Assembly: GCF_030052815.1 (NCBI RefSeq)
Contig: NC_079507.1
Coordinates: 51,967,571-52,031,570 of the forward strand
Direction: 5' to 3'
Source: Hevea brasiliensis
Lineage: Eukaryota > Streptophyta > Magnoliopsida > Malpighiales > Euphorbiaceae
DNA length: 64,000 nucleotides
Positions 32,067-44,725 of this stretch are shown here, piece after piece. A program made the position numbers and the translations under genes. Below the pieces are notes generated by a model. It had not been told where the DNA came from. It saw only the letters and a list, made by a program, of their open reading frames with translations, and ran no database searches. Positions within the stretch are counted from its first letter, which is position 1, and every line of letters begins with the position of its first letter.

Positions 32067-35000
32067 GGTCATAGTATACATAATGTTTACACACGCACGT
32101 GCATGGTAAATTTAAACTTATACCTTTTTTAAAAATTAGTTTTTCCTATTTTTAGAAAATTAGACGTATGTTATGCAAAAAATATTAATTGAGGTAAATG
32201 GTTAATTTTATTACTATTTTTTTTTATTTTTGAAAATAAATAAAATGAAGTCTCCTACACACATATATAAAATAATAAATAATAAGACTATTTATTTTAC
32301 AAAAATAGAAAATATTTTTTTTTTATTTTTTAGTATTTGGGATATTTAAGAAAATTAGTCAATAAATAATATTTTACCCATTAAAAAAATTTTAAATATT
32401 TTTAAGAGAAATAACTTTTTTTTTAAAATAACATTATTTTCTATTAATTAAATTTTGATAATCTTATTAAAATATAAAAATATTTAAACATACATTATAT
32501 AAATATATACAATTAATTTAATATTATAACTATATATAAATTATTTTTTAAATAAATGGAGCTTAAAAATAAAAAAATTGAAAGTTTAAAAAATAAAATA
32601 ATAAAACAATTAACTTTAAAAGTCAAGGTATAGCATCTATCTATGTATTATATTCTATATTTATTTATATATTAAAGGTAAAACAAAGAGAAAGTGATTA
32701 TCTCTTTATTTACAATTTTATTTTCAAATTTTTAAATTTTTTTGCTTTTTTTTTTCTTTATTTTGATTGAAACAAATGAGATTTTTTAAAATATAAAAAT
32801 TTTATATATAATTAATTATAACATTAAAAATAAAACTATATTAATTATTTTATTTATTGTACATGACTTTTTTTATTTTGCAATTATTAATATTTAAAAT
32901 TTTATCCAATTTTGTAGCATTTTAGATTTTTTTTAATTTTCTTATTTTCATTGAACCAATTAAGATTTTTAAATTTAAAAATTAATATTTATATATAATT
33001 AATTATTATTCATTGCACATGACTTTTTTTTATTTTGTGATTTTTAATATTTAAAATTTTATTCAATTTTATACTATGTGAAAATGATTCTACTAAATAA
33101 TTTTGGTAAAAAATTAAAAATTCTCAGAGTATAGGAAAATTATATCATAAACATACTCTTCGTTTATATACAAAATCATTTTTCAAAGCCAATAACAACC
33201 AATAACATTCGATTAATAAAAATTGATGGATCAAATCTTGGAAATTTTTATTTTATTAATATTTTCCAATTTATAAAATTGCAGAAAAACAATATAAAGA
33301 GGAATTTATTATTTGAATAAATATTAATAATAAGACTTAACTTACAAGCAAGATGGTGAAGAAGTAAAAACGTGTGAGTGTAATAATTGTCCTAGAAAAG
33401 AGGATGGCTACTCCAGAGATGGCCAAGAGAATTAATGGCATGGCCCATTGCGTTTGTGGAAAGCTTACTTTGGGCATTGCGATAGCATCGCCATACGAGT
33501 GGAATTACTCGATAATCTCCACGTACGTATAACAGAGTAATTTTACAGTACATTCGTAATTCCATGTCATTAATATTATATATTTTATTAAAAAATTTTT
33601 ATTTAAATTTAATTTATTATAAATTTAAAATATAAATATAAATATATAATATTTATATATTTAATAAATAAATATTATTATAAATTATATATTTTGAATG
33701 TATGGTAAGTTAAATACCGATAAAAAATATTTCTAACAAAATATATGAATTTACCTTTTAAAACGTTTTATTGCCCATATAAATTATATAAAATTGAAAT
33801 TAAAATAACTATGCCATGAGAATCAGAAGGTGAAATCTAAAGCCCTCACAAAGCCCGAAGATAATTATCTTAAGCTTTCTAGTGGAGGATTCTTTCCTGG
33901 AGCCACTCACAAAGCCCTCCTTCGAATTCCTCCAAACGTCATCAAGAGTAGACTCTGGTAGAATAATCGACTTTAGATGGAATTTAGTGCCAGTTTTTGG
34001 GACCTTAAAAAATACCCCCATGTGAACACTTGTTCTCCAGCAAACTGGAGGTCTTGTGTTGGTGTTTGGATAATGAAAAACTGAAGGAAAATATCAGCTG
34101 GCCCCGGTGAAAGGAAGAGTCTTTGAATATGAATAAGCCTATTTTTAGAGATAAAATGAAAAACCCAAGTGGAGTTTTTTGAGAAATTGATGGTTTAAAG
34201 AGCTTAATTGAGATATCTAATCGATGGGTTTTCTTTATTTTTCTCACTTCTCGACAAAATAGAGTTTTTATATGGTGTTTGGATGCTGAGAAAAGGAGGA
34301 AACAGGAGAAGCCATAATGTCAAGAGTCTCAAGAGCCTCAATTGAGAAACTAACATTAGCTTCTTTTTTTTTGAGAAATTTGAGATTTTTGACGTTGATA
34401 GAAGTATTTGTTTTTCAATTTATAAACAGAGAACAAATGAGAGGCTGCTCTGAAAAATTATTGAGGTTTTGAGATAGTGTTTGGAATCTAAGAAACTGAA
34501 GGATTTGTGTGGATTTGATAAAATCTAAGTTGAAGAATTGGATTAGTTTTGGTTTTGATTTAATATTAGGGTTGGTTTAGATTTTAATTTTTTTAAAAAA
34601 AATGAAATTAAGTTGCATTATTTAATATTAAAAAATTAAATTGTACAATATAATACATTATACCATATTCGGTCATTATAATTTAAAGATACAAATATAT
34701 GAATTTTATATATTTAATAAATAAATTTTATTATATATGTTGTATCTTAGATATATAATGAATAAGATTTAGATAAGAAAAATCCATCAAATTATATGGA
34801 ACTATCAATTACGATTCAATTTAATTCAAAGTTATGGACCAATATCAACCCTCGCAATCACGATTTCAGTCATAGTTGGATTCATGAACTGATCAACAAT
34901 TTTGGATTTGATTGATTTAATCTTGATTTTATTTTGAATCCATCTTCAACCAAAGCCAAGACTAGCTAGTGATGCTAGAATACAAGGGACCATTATAAAT

Positions 35001-37286
35001 TACTTGCTGGCACAGGAACTACCGTATATTCAACTTGGACCATGCCTTTGGCTTTCATGATGATACAGCATTTTAAGTACCGATTTTGCATGTGTGTCCC
35101 TCATTTGAGATCTTTAAGGTCCCATATGTCACTTTGTCAAGTAATAATGCTTAGATTAGTCTCAGCAGAATCCATTAAAACAAAAAAAAATGGGGACCCT
35201 TCTCTCACAAAAACCTCTCCTCTGTCTTAAAATCTACACTCAGTTTATTTTGAGGAGATCGAGCCTCTTGGCCTTCCCCCTCCCTGAAGTCTCACTTTTT
35301 CTTTTCTCCTGCTTTGTTAATTGATTTAGTTGATTTCGTTTTGTTTAGTTTAATTTTTAGTGGGAGTTTCTCACATTAGTGAGGGAGTATTTTCTTTCTT
35401 TTTTTAAATTCTCTTCGCTACCATTCTCTTCCTTACTATCCACAGGATGATGTAGCTGATATTTCAGAGGCCATTTTTGTGCAGATCATGAGCTTCTTGA
35501 CTGAAATTTTAGCGGTTGGTTCCAGGGGCTTTTTCTACTTGACTCGCATCTCAAGGGTTAATCCAGCATTGATTGTATGGTAATTGGGTTTTGATCCCTT
35601 TAGAATATATTAGGGTGGTAATTTTAGACACAATACAAAAATAGGGGGTTTGAATTAAATATATTTGTGTTCGTGTCAACCCGTTTATGACATGTTAATA
35701 ATTGTGTCGTATACCAGATTGACCTGCCATGCTTTATTATTCGTGTCTCGTGTCACACTTTATTAATTATTAAAAAATTTATAATTTTTAAAATTTTTTA
35801 AAACAATGGTTTGAATCAGACCACTAACAGTTTGTTTGGGAGAAAGATTTTGGAGGTAAAAGATGGATTTTTAAAATAACATTCTTATTTAGGAGGAATT
35901 TTTTTTCAGGAGTGTAAGGTTTTTAGAGGTTTCAAAACCTCTAAAACCCTCACTTTATCAACTCACCAAATTAGTGGGTTAAGAAGGTTTTGCAACCTTA
36001 TTTTTCATTATCTTACCTTACCTTGCTTTATAAAATATTATATCATTCCATCCAAACACATTGTAAATCAAACTATTAATTTTAATTTCAGTTGGGTTCA
36101 AGTGCAATATGAATGAGGAATTTTAATGGTTCTCTCCTCAACTCTGAACTGGTTATAACCTGTAAAATCATTAACCAATTCCAGAGCCAAACCATTAACC
36201 AATTCTAATGTTATTCACTTAAGGAAAAAAAAAATCTTTTTTTTTTAATTATTAGATGTAATTAGAGTATAAAAATTATTAGATATATTCAGAGTAGGAA
36301 AATTAATTTTATATAATAAAATTACTTAAATAGATTATTTTCATATAATGAAGTCAACTATTTTTAATAATTAACTAAGATAATTAAAAACAGTTTTAAT
36401 TTAAAATATAATTAAATTGACGAACGAATTAAAATAACATATTTGTAAGCAATGGTGAGTTCTAAAGGAAATAATATTTTAATGCTAATAAAATACATTC
36501 GTGCTAGTTCTGCACAGCAAAAAGTGGTCCTTCAAGCTTTTGCTCATGATAAAAGCTCAGGGCTTTGTTACTTCCTTTTTAAGTAACAATGCTAGCTATG
36601 ATTTTGCAGTAAGTTACTATGCATACTTTGGAAGCCAAATAATGTATGATGTTATAGAGCCTAGCTAGCTAGCAAGCTATTTTCCATGTTACTGCCAAGC
36701 GGGTCAAATTACTCAAATCTCGCTGATGCAAAAGTAACTTGGGTAGAGCCTCCAGCACCTAGAGTTCTTTAAGGGTGATAAAAAGGCAACTTTGGAAAAA
36801 CATCAAGCACCTGGAGATCTTGTAAGTTTCTTTCCTTAAAAAGCATAAAAGCTTTCCATTAAATTTCCTAAATGAAGATGCAAAATCTTTCCATCAAAAA
36901 GGGAAAAAGATTCATGAAGAAACCACATTTCTGAAGCATTAGGGTTAAAAGAATCAAGCTAATTAAACAGTACTCAAACATAAATGAGAAGAATGCTGTG
37001 CCTAATCATTCATATTCCTATATTGCCAAGAAAAGAAAAAACACATTGACGTGCAATTGAATAACTAGAATGGTATTTAGATGAAAATTAAAAGAAATGA
37101 AAGAATTTCAAGATAGCATATCTAGCTCAACCATTAAAAGAAATCCTTATGTGAATCCACACTGAACTACCTCACGCATACTACTGCTACTATTGCAATT
37201 ACCATTTTACATCAACAAGTACCAAATGGTATCCAGTCCCTCATAGAATCCAGAAACTGTCATCGATCCTCTCCTGTTTGTTAATT
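31566..37286. other. Intergenic DNA with no recognised gene
   Basis: AT-rich throughout. A CT microsatellite lies at about 32034-32064. A small 43-codon frame starts at ATG 33405 (plus strand; MATPEMAKRINGMAHC) with no known relative. A minus-strand frame at 33809-34021 is also unrecognised. Near 34052, 34268 and 34476, degenerate copies of a GTGTTTGGAT..TGAGAAA-like word, of the kind seen in plant introns, occur about 210 bp apart. 34980-35600 is less AT-rich but shows no protein similarity. 36900-37286 probably includes the 3' UTR of the next gene. Confidence 0.6.
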
Positions 37287-38210
37287 TCAGCGATCAAAAG
37301 GACCATTAGGATCAAGCTGCTTACAGATTCCAAGATATGTAAGATAAAGAACGCGACCCTTAGCCCCAGTTCCATGATTCTTGCTGTGCTTGCAGAAATA
37401 GTTCAACTGCTCAAGAGTACAGCAACCCAGCGTCTGACCCAGTAGCAAGAACAGCCAATTAATCGATTTCTTCTTCTCAGAAATGAGCGGCTTTACACTA
37501 TTTTCTTGCTTGCAATATTTGCAAGTAGGCAAGATCGGAGTTATCCACACACTCGGAGCCCTATGATGCATGGAACTCTTGTTTTCAGCAATAAATGTCC
37601 TGACTTCAACAAACTTCTCTCTCAGATTAAACCCCAATTCATACTGCTCCTCACATCTTTTGCATTGGACGGCACCAGTAATGGTTTCAATCTTTTTCGA
37701 CAGCAAGAAATCGAGACTATGCACGGTGGCTCGATTATTAGTAGCCCAAGGGAAAGGCGGAGGAATATTTTCGCTCTTGCCATGGCGTGGGGTCTGGCTA
37801 GGGTTACGCCGAGCACGTGTAGGGAGAGAGAGACCACCGGTGTAAGCCTTTTGGCGCTGCAAAGAAAGGGCAATAGAAGCAGCAGCATAACAAGCCTCGT
37901 GAGGAGGCGTCATGTGAGGTGTAATAGTTGCAGCGAAAATGGGATGCCAGCGAAAATGGGTTGGAGTATCGGAAATGGTCGCCGCAGGGGTTTGGATTTC
38001 TTGATTTGGAGGTAACAGTTGAGGTGATGGAGAAGAAGACAATAGCGGGTCAGGAGAGGCTCTTCTGGGTATCAAAGAAAGATCAAGATCAAAGTCATTG
38101 CTTAGTTTATAAATCTGATTAAACTCATCAGAATCAGGCTCGTTGCTGCTACTGTTATTGCTGTTCTTTCTTTCTTGGTCACTGGATTCCATGTCTTCTT
38201 GTTTGTTCAT
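37287..38210 (-). CDS. DUF7086-type plant protein, single exon
   Basis: 307 residues, complete, ATG 38210 to TGA 37287. The first 160 residues are low-complexity: acidic and Ser/Asn-rich (10-35), then Pro/Ser-rich. The conserved part starts about residue 165 (HSLDFLLSKKI) and includes CKRCEEQYELGFNLREKF (C183, C186), a second pair CKYC (C230, C233), then INWLFLLLGQTLGCCTLEQL and LTYLGICKQLDPNGPFDR at the C-terminus. Two CxxC pairs suggest a metal-binding fold (inference). I recognise this as the uncharacterised land-plant family catalogued as DUF7086, whose function is unknown. No signal peptide or transmembrane segment is evident beyond the hydrophobic WLFLLLG stretch inside the domain. No frame damage. 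Confidence 0.9.
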   Translation of the reverse strand: MNKQEDMESSDQERKNSNNSSSNEPDSDEFNQIYKLSNDFDLDLSLIPRRASPDPLLSSSPSPQLLPPNQEIQTPAATISDTPTHFRWHPIFAATITPHMTPPHEACYAAASIALSLQRQKAYTGGLSLPTRARRNPSQTPRHGKSENIPPPFPWATNNRATVHSLDFLLSKKIETITGAVQCKRCEEQYELGFNLREKFVEVRTFIAENKSSMHHRAPSVWITPILPTCKYCKQENSVKPLISEKKKSINWLFLLLGQTLGCCTLEQLNYFCKHSKNHGTGAKGRVLYLTYLGICKQLDPNGPFDR

Positions 38211-38584
38211 GGCAGGAGACAGTTAGGGTTTTAGAGGAAGAGGCTAAAGAATAAGGGTAGTATAAAGAGAAAGGTTTGAAAGGGGAAACAAAACGCAGAT
38301 TACATAAGACAAACTTTTAGATTGGTATATCCAGAAATTGAATTTATAGGAATTTGGATTGGATTAGGGTTCTTCCAAAATTTCAAAGCACTTTTAAATT
38401 CGAAATTAATTTTCAATTACTTCATGTACTTTTTAATTAATTAAAATATAATTGTTGTATTTTCAAATAATCAAATAAATTAACTGAAATTTTTTATATT
38501 TTAATTAAAATAAAAATATAAGAAACATTATTTTTATATTTTCAAATAATTTATTAAATCTAAAAAATTAAAATTACTTATATA
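38211..38584 (-). promoter_or_regulatory. Presumed promoter of the DUF7086 gene
   Basis: Short AT-rich stretch between the gene start and the LINE 3' end. A TTTATACT word on the minus strand (about 38251-38258) is a possible TATA element. The LINE lies only 0.4 kb upstream. Confidence 0.35.
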
Positions 38585-38640
38585 TATATTTTTGATAACG
38601 AACGATATTTTATTAAACCAAAGAATGGCAAGATACATCA

Positions 38641-41600
38641 TTACTGAAGCAAAGACACGTCAAGGGCAAGAACAGCAGAAATAGCAGTAGGAATATCTTC
38701 AATCCAAACATATTATTGCTCTGCAGAAGAGAAATCATCCAACTTGGCTAAAGCATGGGCAACAGAATTGCCATATCTTTTAGTGAATGACCAAGAACAA
38801 CGATTTAGCAGGTAAGACTATTCAAAGCAATCTTAGAGGACATACTCAAGAGGACTATGAGGAGTCTCCTTAGCTTGTAATAGCCCAATAAGATGCTGAC
38901 AATCCGATTTTGCAATTATGTGAGGAAAACTCAACTCCACCGCCAATCTTAGGCCAAAAGCCATGGCCAAAGCCTCAAAGATAACTGATGTCCATGAGCC
39001 AAAAATGCATTTGATGGCAGAAGCTAAAACATTACCAAATTCATCTCTAAAAGCAACCCCTAGTTGAACCAGACCTGAAGAAGACATTCCAGCATTCACA
39101 TTCAATTTGAAGAAACCTGGAGGAGGAGGGCACCATCTGTCAACTAGAAACCTTTGGGATAGAAGAGAAGTAGCTGTGCAATGGGTAGCAGTTTGGTAAA
39201 ATTCAGCTACAAGAACATTAGCATGAGAAATAATATCATGAGGAGACCATTGAAGATTATCAAAAAACAACTTATTTCTAAATCTCCAAATGCAGTAACA
39301 CAAACATGCAATGCGAAGCAACAAATGAGTGTCAGATTTGGCCAAAATACCCAACCACCAGAGCTTGAAGGAGTGTCCATCAACATCATACACCCAATGC
39401 AGACCAGCATGTTGCCAGATAGGTTTAACCTGAGAGCAATCCCGATAGAGGTGAATAATTGTTTCTTCCTGGGTGTAGAGAAGACAATTTGGAACAATAA
39501 ATGGTAAGCGACCACTTAATAAGCTTCGCGAAGGCAAAATATTTAGTGCTGCACACCAAACAAAGTTGATAACCTTTGGCGGACCAGGTATTTTCCAAAT
39601 GGAATTCCATATGTGGTTAGCAGTGCAAGAAAAAGATGCAGTAAGAGATAGATGATCAGAGTGGAGCTGAAGGGCAATGCGGTATTCACTACGAATACAG
39701 TAGAGTCTAGATTTCTCAAAATGCCAAAGCAGAAAATCTGGTCAATTGAAAGAACTCAATGGAATTAATTGAATGCGCCCAACATCAATTAGGAGGAAGA
39801 CCAAATCAAGTAAATCCCAATTCCAAGACCGAGATTGTTGGTCATTTAAGAGAGAAAGTGTGGCTTCTGCAGGCAATTCAGTTGGGGGAGAGATGATTCT
39901 AAAAGAAGTCAATTGTGGAATCCATAAATCATGCTAGATTTGAACAGACTCTCCATTGCCAATATGCCACTGAAGACCCTTCAATAAAATCTCTGGACCA
40001 TATAATATGCTCCTCCAAGTAAAACTAGAAATTAAACTAACAGAGGCCTAAAGAAAAGTACTTTGTGGGTAATAACGAGCTTTTAAAACTCTAACAAGCA
40101 AGGAAGTTGCAAATTGAATAAGCCGCCATCCTTGTTTAGCTAAGAGAGCTTTGTTAAAGCATTGAAAATCTCTAAACCCCAAACCACCTTGATCTTTTGG
40201 AAGACATAATTTCTGCCATAAACATAAGTGCAATCGCTTTTCAAGCCTATGCTAACCCCACCAGAATTGGCTAATCATCAATTTAAGCTCATCACAAAAA
40301 GAAGAAGGAAGATGGAAGCATTGCATTACAAAAGATGTGATTGCTTGAGCTACAGATTTGATTAAAAGATCCTTAGCGACTGCAGATAAGAATGGCTCTT
40401 TCCATCCTTGAAGTCGAGACCATAATCGATCTTTTATGCTTTGAAAAATTGCCTTACTAGATCGACTAATAATTGTAGGTAAACCCAAATACCTCTCATG
40501 TTTAAGAATAACTCGAACACCCAATTGAATAGATATTGAAATGCATAATACTGAAGAAACATGAGCACTAAAAGCTAATTCAGATTTGTGAAAATTAACC
40601 TTTTGACTAGATAAAAGTTCATACCTCTGAAGCACTGAGGAGATAGTAGTTTCCTCTGAAAGATAAGCTTGTGAAAACAGTATACAATCATTGGTAAATA
40701 AATAGTGAGATATGTGAGGTGCGCCCACTTCATCACGAATTAAGCTGATAAGGACTTAAGTACAAAGTAGGAACAAGTAAGGAGACAATGGATCCCCTTG
40801 ATGGAAACCCCTAGTGGGTGAAAAAGAACCAACGAGCCTTCTATTAACCAAGACTGAGTAAGTAACCATTGTCACGCATTTCATTACCATGGAGACGCAA
40901 GCCAGGGAAAAACACAATTTAAGCATCATAGCCTCAAAAAAATCCCACTCAACACGATCATAGGCCTTCGCCATATCTAACTTGACTGACATAAGTGGTT
41001 TACAAGAAGGACCGTGAGCTTTCATATAGTGGAAAACCTCAAAGGCAACAAGGCCATTGTCTGTAATCAAGCGGCTCAGAATAAAAGCACTTTGAGAGTC
41101 ATCGATAATAAGGCTCAATATGCCTTTCAGTCGATTAGCAATGGTCTTTGTAATTAACTTGGAAACCACATTTCATAGACTGATGGGTCTAAACTCGCCA
41201 ATTGAGCAAGGATTTTTCACCTTAGGAATTAGGCAAATATAGGTATGATTAAGATGATTAGGTATTAGGCCACCATTGAGAACATCCTGAGCAAGATGAA
41301 CTACATCACCCCTAGTCACAGGCCAAAAGTGGTGAAAAAATAATAGAGGTAAATCGTCAAGACCTAGAGCTTTGATGGGATACATCTGTTTGAGAGCCTT
41401 GAAAATTTCATTAGAATCATATGGTTGCATAAGCAAATAGTTCATTTCATGATACACCTTGCATGGGACAAAGTCTAGATTAATTGAAACATCACCACAT
41501 CTTTTAGGTGAAAAAAGACTAGAATAGAAACTCAAGATGGGTGGATGTAGCGTAGAACCTGAGATTTCCACATTGTTGTCAGCAAATAAACGTGAGATGG

Positions 41601-42529
41601 AGTTATTTTGCCTACTAGAAGATGCCATGGAATGAAAGTACTTCATATTTTGGTCTCACTCACCCAACCAAAGTTGTTTTGAATGCTGTCTCCACATCAT
41701 TTCTTCCTTTAAAGAGACTTCTGCAAGTTTGGATTTTAACTGTTGCCTTGTTTCAAGGATGGATGGGTGTGAGGATGAGCCCAAATGCACGAGCTCGTCT
41801 TGAAGTGTTTGTTCCTGTTTCCGCAAATTACTAAAAGAGCTTTTACTCCAATCCACCAGACTTGTAATGCAAAATGCAACCTTAGAGGTCCAAGAATCAC
41901 CATAAGAAAAACCATCAAATCCAAACCAACTCGAACAAACCACCACAACACATGTGGCATCGCGCAAATAGTCCATTATCCCATGTATATGGATAGCCCA
42001 AAAAATCCATATTAAATAGACCAGAATCATCAAGAGTAGCATGAAAAGCTTGCATGAATGAATGAAGTCTATTATTGCCAACCACCTTTTCATCATTTGT
42101 TAAGATTTCATTAAAGTCACCAACTATAGCCCAAGGAAGAGATGACACAGGAGACAAATGCCTTAACAACCGCCAAGACCGATGCTTGTTAGACCACTCT
42201 GGCCAATCGTAAAAACCTGTGAAATGCCAAGATTCACTTTCACCAGCAAAGCTGACCCCAAAGTCAATGTGATGCATAGAATAAGATAAAAGCCAAAGAA
42301 CTATATTATCATCCCACAAATAGGCTAAACCACCACCATGTATAGATCCCTAAATAATAAGTATGTTACTGTAACCAAGTATGTGCTTAATAAAATCCAT
42401 CCTAACCTCATGAACATGAGTTTCCATGAGAAAAAAGATGGAGGGAGCTTTCGGCGAGCACAACCACCTAAGTCGACCAACTGCCAGTGGGTTCCCAATC
42501 CCCCAGCAGTTGTAACTGAGAAGTTTCAT
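38641..42529 (-). pseudogene. LINE ORF2 (endonuclease, reverse transcriptase, RNase H)
   Basis: Starts at ATG 42529 with MKLLSYNCWGIGNPLAV and FLMETHV (endonuclease Asn and Glu sites), then GDFNEIL. The reverse transcriptase follows with RPISL, KLDMAKAYDRVEWDF and GFHQGDPLSPYLF. The usual catalytic FADD box reads FTND (about 40687-40696), so the enzyme should be dead. C-terminal RNase H has FKLNVNAGMSSSG, SDCQHLI and NSVAHALAK, ending at TAA 38641. Several stops and frameshifts. Confidence 0.88.
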
Positions 42530-42699
42530 GGCTGCAGGTGACCTTGGCTATCACCAGAAGTCGCCTCTAAAGTGTTGGAGGATAGAACTGATAAGCAATA
42601 TTGTTTGCCCAAAGATTCTGCATCAACAAGGTCTGAACCATGATCATCTCTATCAACCTATTTGCCCAGAGAAATGACATTTTCGCATATAGAAACTTG

Positions 42700-43706
42700 C
42701 TCCACTATCCTTTATTTCCTATGCCATGTAGAGGGCCCTTTACCTTGTAATGGTTGAAGGGCCAATGTAGCCGAGTTGTCATGATCTGGAAAGGATTCAG
42801 TAACCATGCCCGCTATTGATGTAACAAGAGGTTCTAACACTGGTTCGACTATAGGATTGCCATTGAGATTTAATTTTTCAAGGACCTGTCCCAAAGATTC
42901 CTTGAGAGGTAAAACAGTTAACTCAACAGAATGTGGGACAGCATGGTCAGTGGGTTGTTCGGGAAACTGAGTGGTCGTAGAATGATGAGTAGCTTTAACT
43001 AATTTAGTAACCAGACGAGCCTCTTTGTCTTTATCAACCTGGTTTTGGAGCTGGAATGTTTTTCCTGGGATAAATCTTAACCAATCCCCATACTGCAATG
43101 AAACCTCAGAAACCTTCAGAGAACAATCATGGTAGGTATGTCATCAGAAACCTTTAGAGAACAATCATGGTAGGTATGTCACATACAACCACAAGCATAA
43201 CAAAATCTGGGAAGCCTCTCAAATTTTAGCTGGATCCATTTAACTTCTCTTGATTCTGTTTTTAATAAGACTCCACGACACAATGGCTTATCGAGTGGAA
43301 TTGCAACCCAGAAGTGTAAAGCTATAGACCAACCTAGCACATCATCGCTATCAAAATCAACAAAACAGCCTATCATGTTTGCAATTAATACTGCAGTAGA
43401 GTGAGAAAAAGAATTGAAAGGAATCCCATACGCTTGAACCCAAAAACTACATTCAGAGAATGAAATAGAGTCAGGCGTATCTGAAGATCTCATATCTTGT
43501 AATACCACCAACTGATCATTAAAACACCAGGGTCCCGCTTCCTTAACATAACACTTATCCTCTTCCAGAAGGTATTGGAAGACAAACAGGTTATCTTATA
43601 TTTGGCAAAAGCCAAACCCTTTTTTGAGTTTTCGACTGCGTAATAGAGTTGAACGCAAAGCAGGAACATTAAATTCTTTAGAGGTGAGAACCGTACCCAT
43701 CAGACA
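42700..43706 (-). pseudogene. LINE ORF1 (DUF4283 and zinc knuckle), truncated
   Basis: The frame enters at the LTR junction with VLTSKEFNVPALRSTLLRS, then DNLFVFQYLLEEDKCYV and GPWCFNDQLVVL (DUF4283), and a CxxCx4Hx4C knuckle (CYACGCM..HTYHDC) with a stop inside. Directly after the knuckle a 38-bp tandem duplication (43106-43143 and 43144-43181) shifts the frame. The N-terminus is cut off by the retrotransposon. Confidence 0.8.
43106..43181. repeat. 38-bp tandem duplication in LINE ORF1
   Basis: Two copies differing at one base (CTTCAGAG versus CTTTAGAG). The length is not a multiple of three, so it breaks the frame after the zinc knuckle. Confidence 0.85.
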
Positions 43707-44154
43707 TGTCGCAACGTATTTTGCGATCGCCTGGACGAAAGCTCTTCACTGAAGTGGGAAAGAGTGAGGAGTCGCCACTTTAATTTTGAGGGAAATTAAA
43801 GGAAACCATTTAAAAAAAAATTAATTAAAAGAAACCACTTCGAAAATAGAGATTCTAGGTTTGAGGTCCATATACGGGCGGGGAAGGTGTTAGGCACCCC
43901 GCCTCGTCCCTCTATGAGGGTAAACAGATTTAATATTATGCTCTTTATAAATTAAAATCGATAATTAGGGGGTTAGAACGATGATGTTAATCCCTTAGAT
44001 AAAAAAGAATATTTGATTTTTCACTGGTTCGGGTTACCCAAATACATAAGTACATGAGATGACCCTTAGTGAGTCGGTGTTGTGTAGCGATTTTTTTTTT
44101 TGTTTAGAGGGTTATTTTGCGTATTGTGATATTTTAGTTTGGATTTAAGAGAAT

Positions 44155-44725
44155 TTGGGTAAGAACCTCTCCCGATCTCTTAGGGTAATCTGTTTAAAGT
44201 TTGAGTGAGGAATCTCGGATAAGAACTCTCCTCCGATCTTTGCATATTTATTAAAATTTTGGTTGAGAATCGGATAAGAACTCTCCTCCGATCTCTTTAA
44301 GTATTTAATTTAGATTTAAGCATGGGGAATCTTGGATAAGAACCCTCCTCCAATCTCCGCATATTTATTAAAATTTTGGTTGAGAATCGGATAAGAACTC
44401 TCCTTCGATCTCTTTAAGTATTTAATTTAGAGTTAAGCATGGGGATCTCGGATAAGAACTCTTCTCCGATCTCTGCATATTTATTAAAATTTTGATTGAG
44501 AATCGGATAAGAACTCTCCTCCGATCTCTTTAAGTATTTAATTTAGAGTTAAGCATGGGGATCTCGGATAAGAACCCTCCTCCGATCTCCGCATATTTAT
44601 TAAAATTTTGGTTGAGAATCGGATATGAACTCTCCTCCGATCTCTTTAAGTATTTAATTTAGAGTTAAGCATGGGGATCTCGGATAAGAACTCTCCTCCG
44701 ATCTTCTTTAAGTATTTAATTTTGT
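44155..44725. repeat. Tandem array in 3' LTR (CCGATCTC units)
   Basis: Four units of about 117 bp, each made of two related halves containing GGATAAGAACTCTCCTCCGA and either TCTTTAAGTATTTAAT or GCATATTTATTAAAAT. Confidence 0.85.

Larger units (their letters stand above)
38585..43706 (-). mobile_element. L1-type LINE, 5' end interrupted by LTR element
   Basis: Has ORF1 (DUF4283 and zinc knuckle) and ORF2 (endonuclease, reverse transcriptase, zf-RVT-like region, RNase H) in the usual plant LINE order. The 3' end reads TTCGTTATCAAAAA on the minus strand, with a very short A tail near 38590. The 5' end stops inside ORF1 exactly where the LTR starts (43707), so the rest should lie to the right of the window. 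Confidence 0.88.

Noticed and set aside
35042..35600. Possible gene in a less AT-rich intergenic patch, also considered as a microRNA precursor
   Set aside because: The 62-codon frame has no similarity, and I saw neither a known mature microRNA sequence nor a convincing foldback.
37506..38015. 169-codon plus-strand frame
   Set aside because: It is antisense to the conserved DUF7086 gene and has no similarity; an effect of that gene's composition.
41622..42015. Plus-strand frames across the LINE
   Set aside because: Shadows of the ORF2 endonuclease region on the minus strand.
44155..44725. Regular repeats that might suggest a CRISPR array
   Set aside because: Units are contiguous, imperfect and without unique spacers, lie inside a plant LTR and recur in the other LTR.
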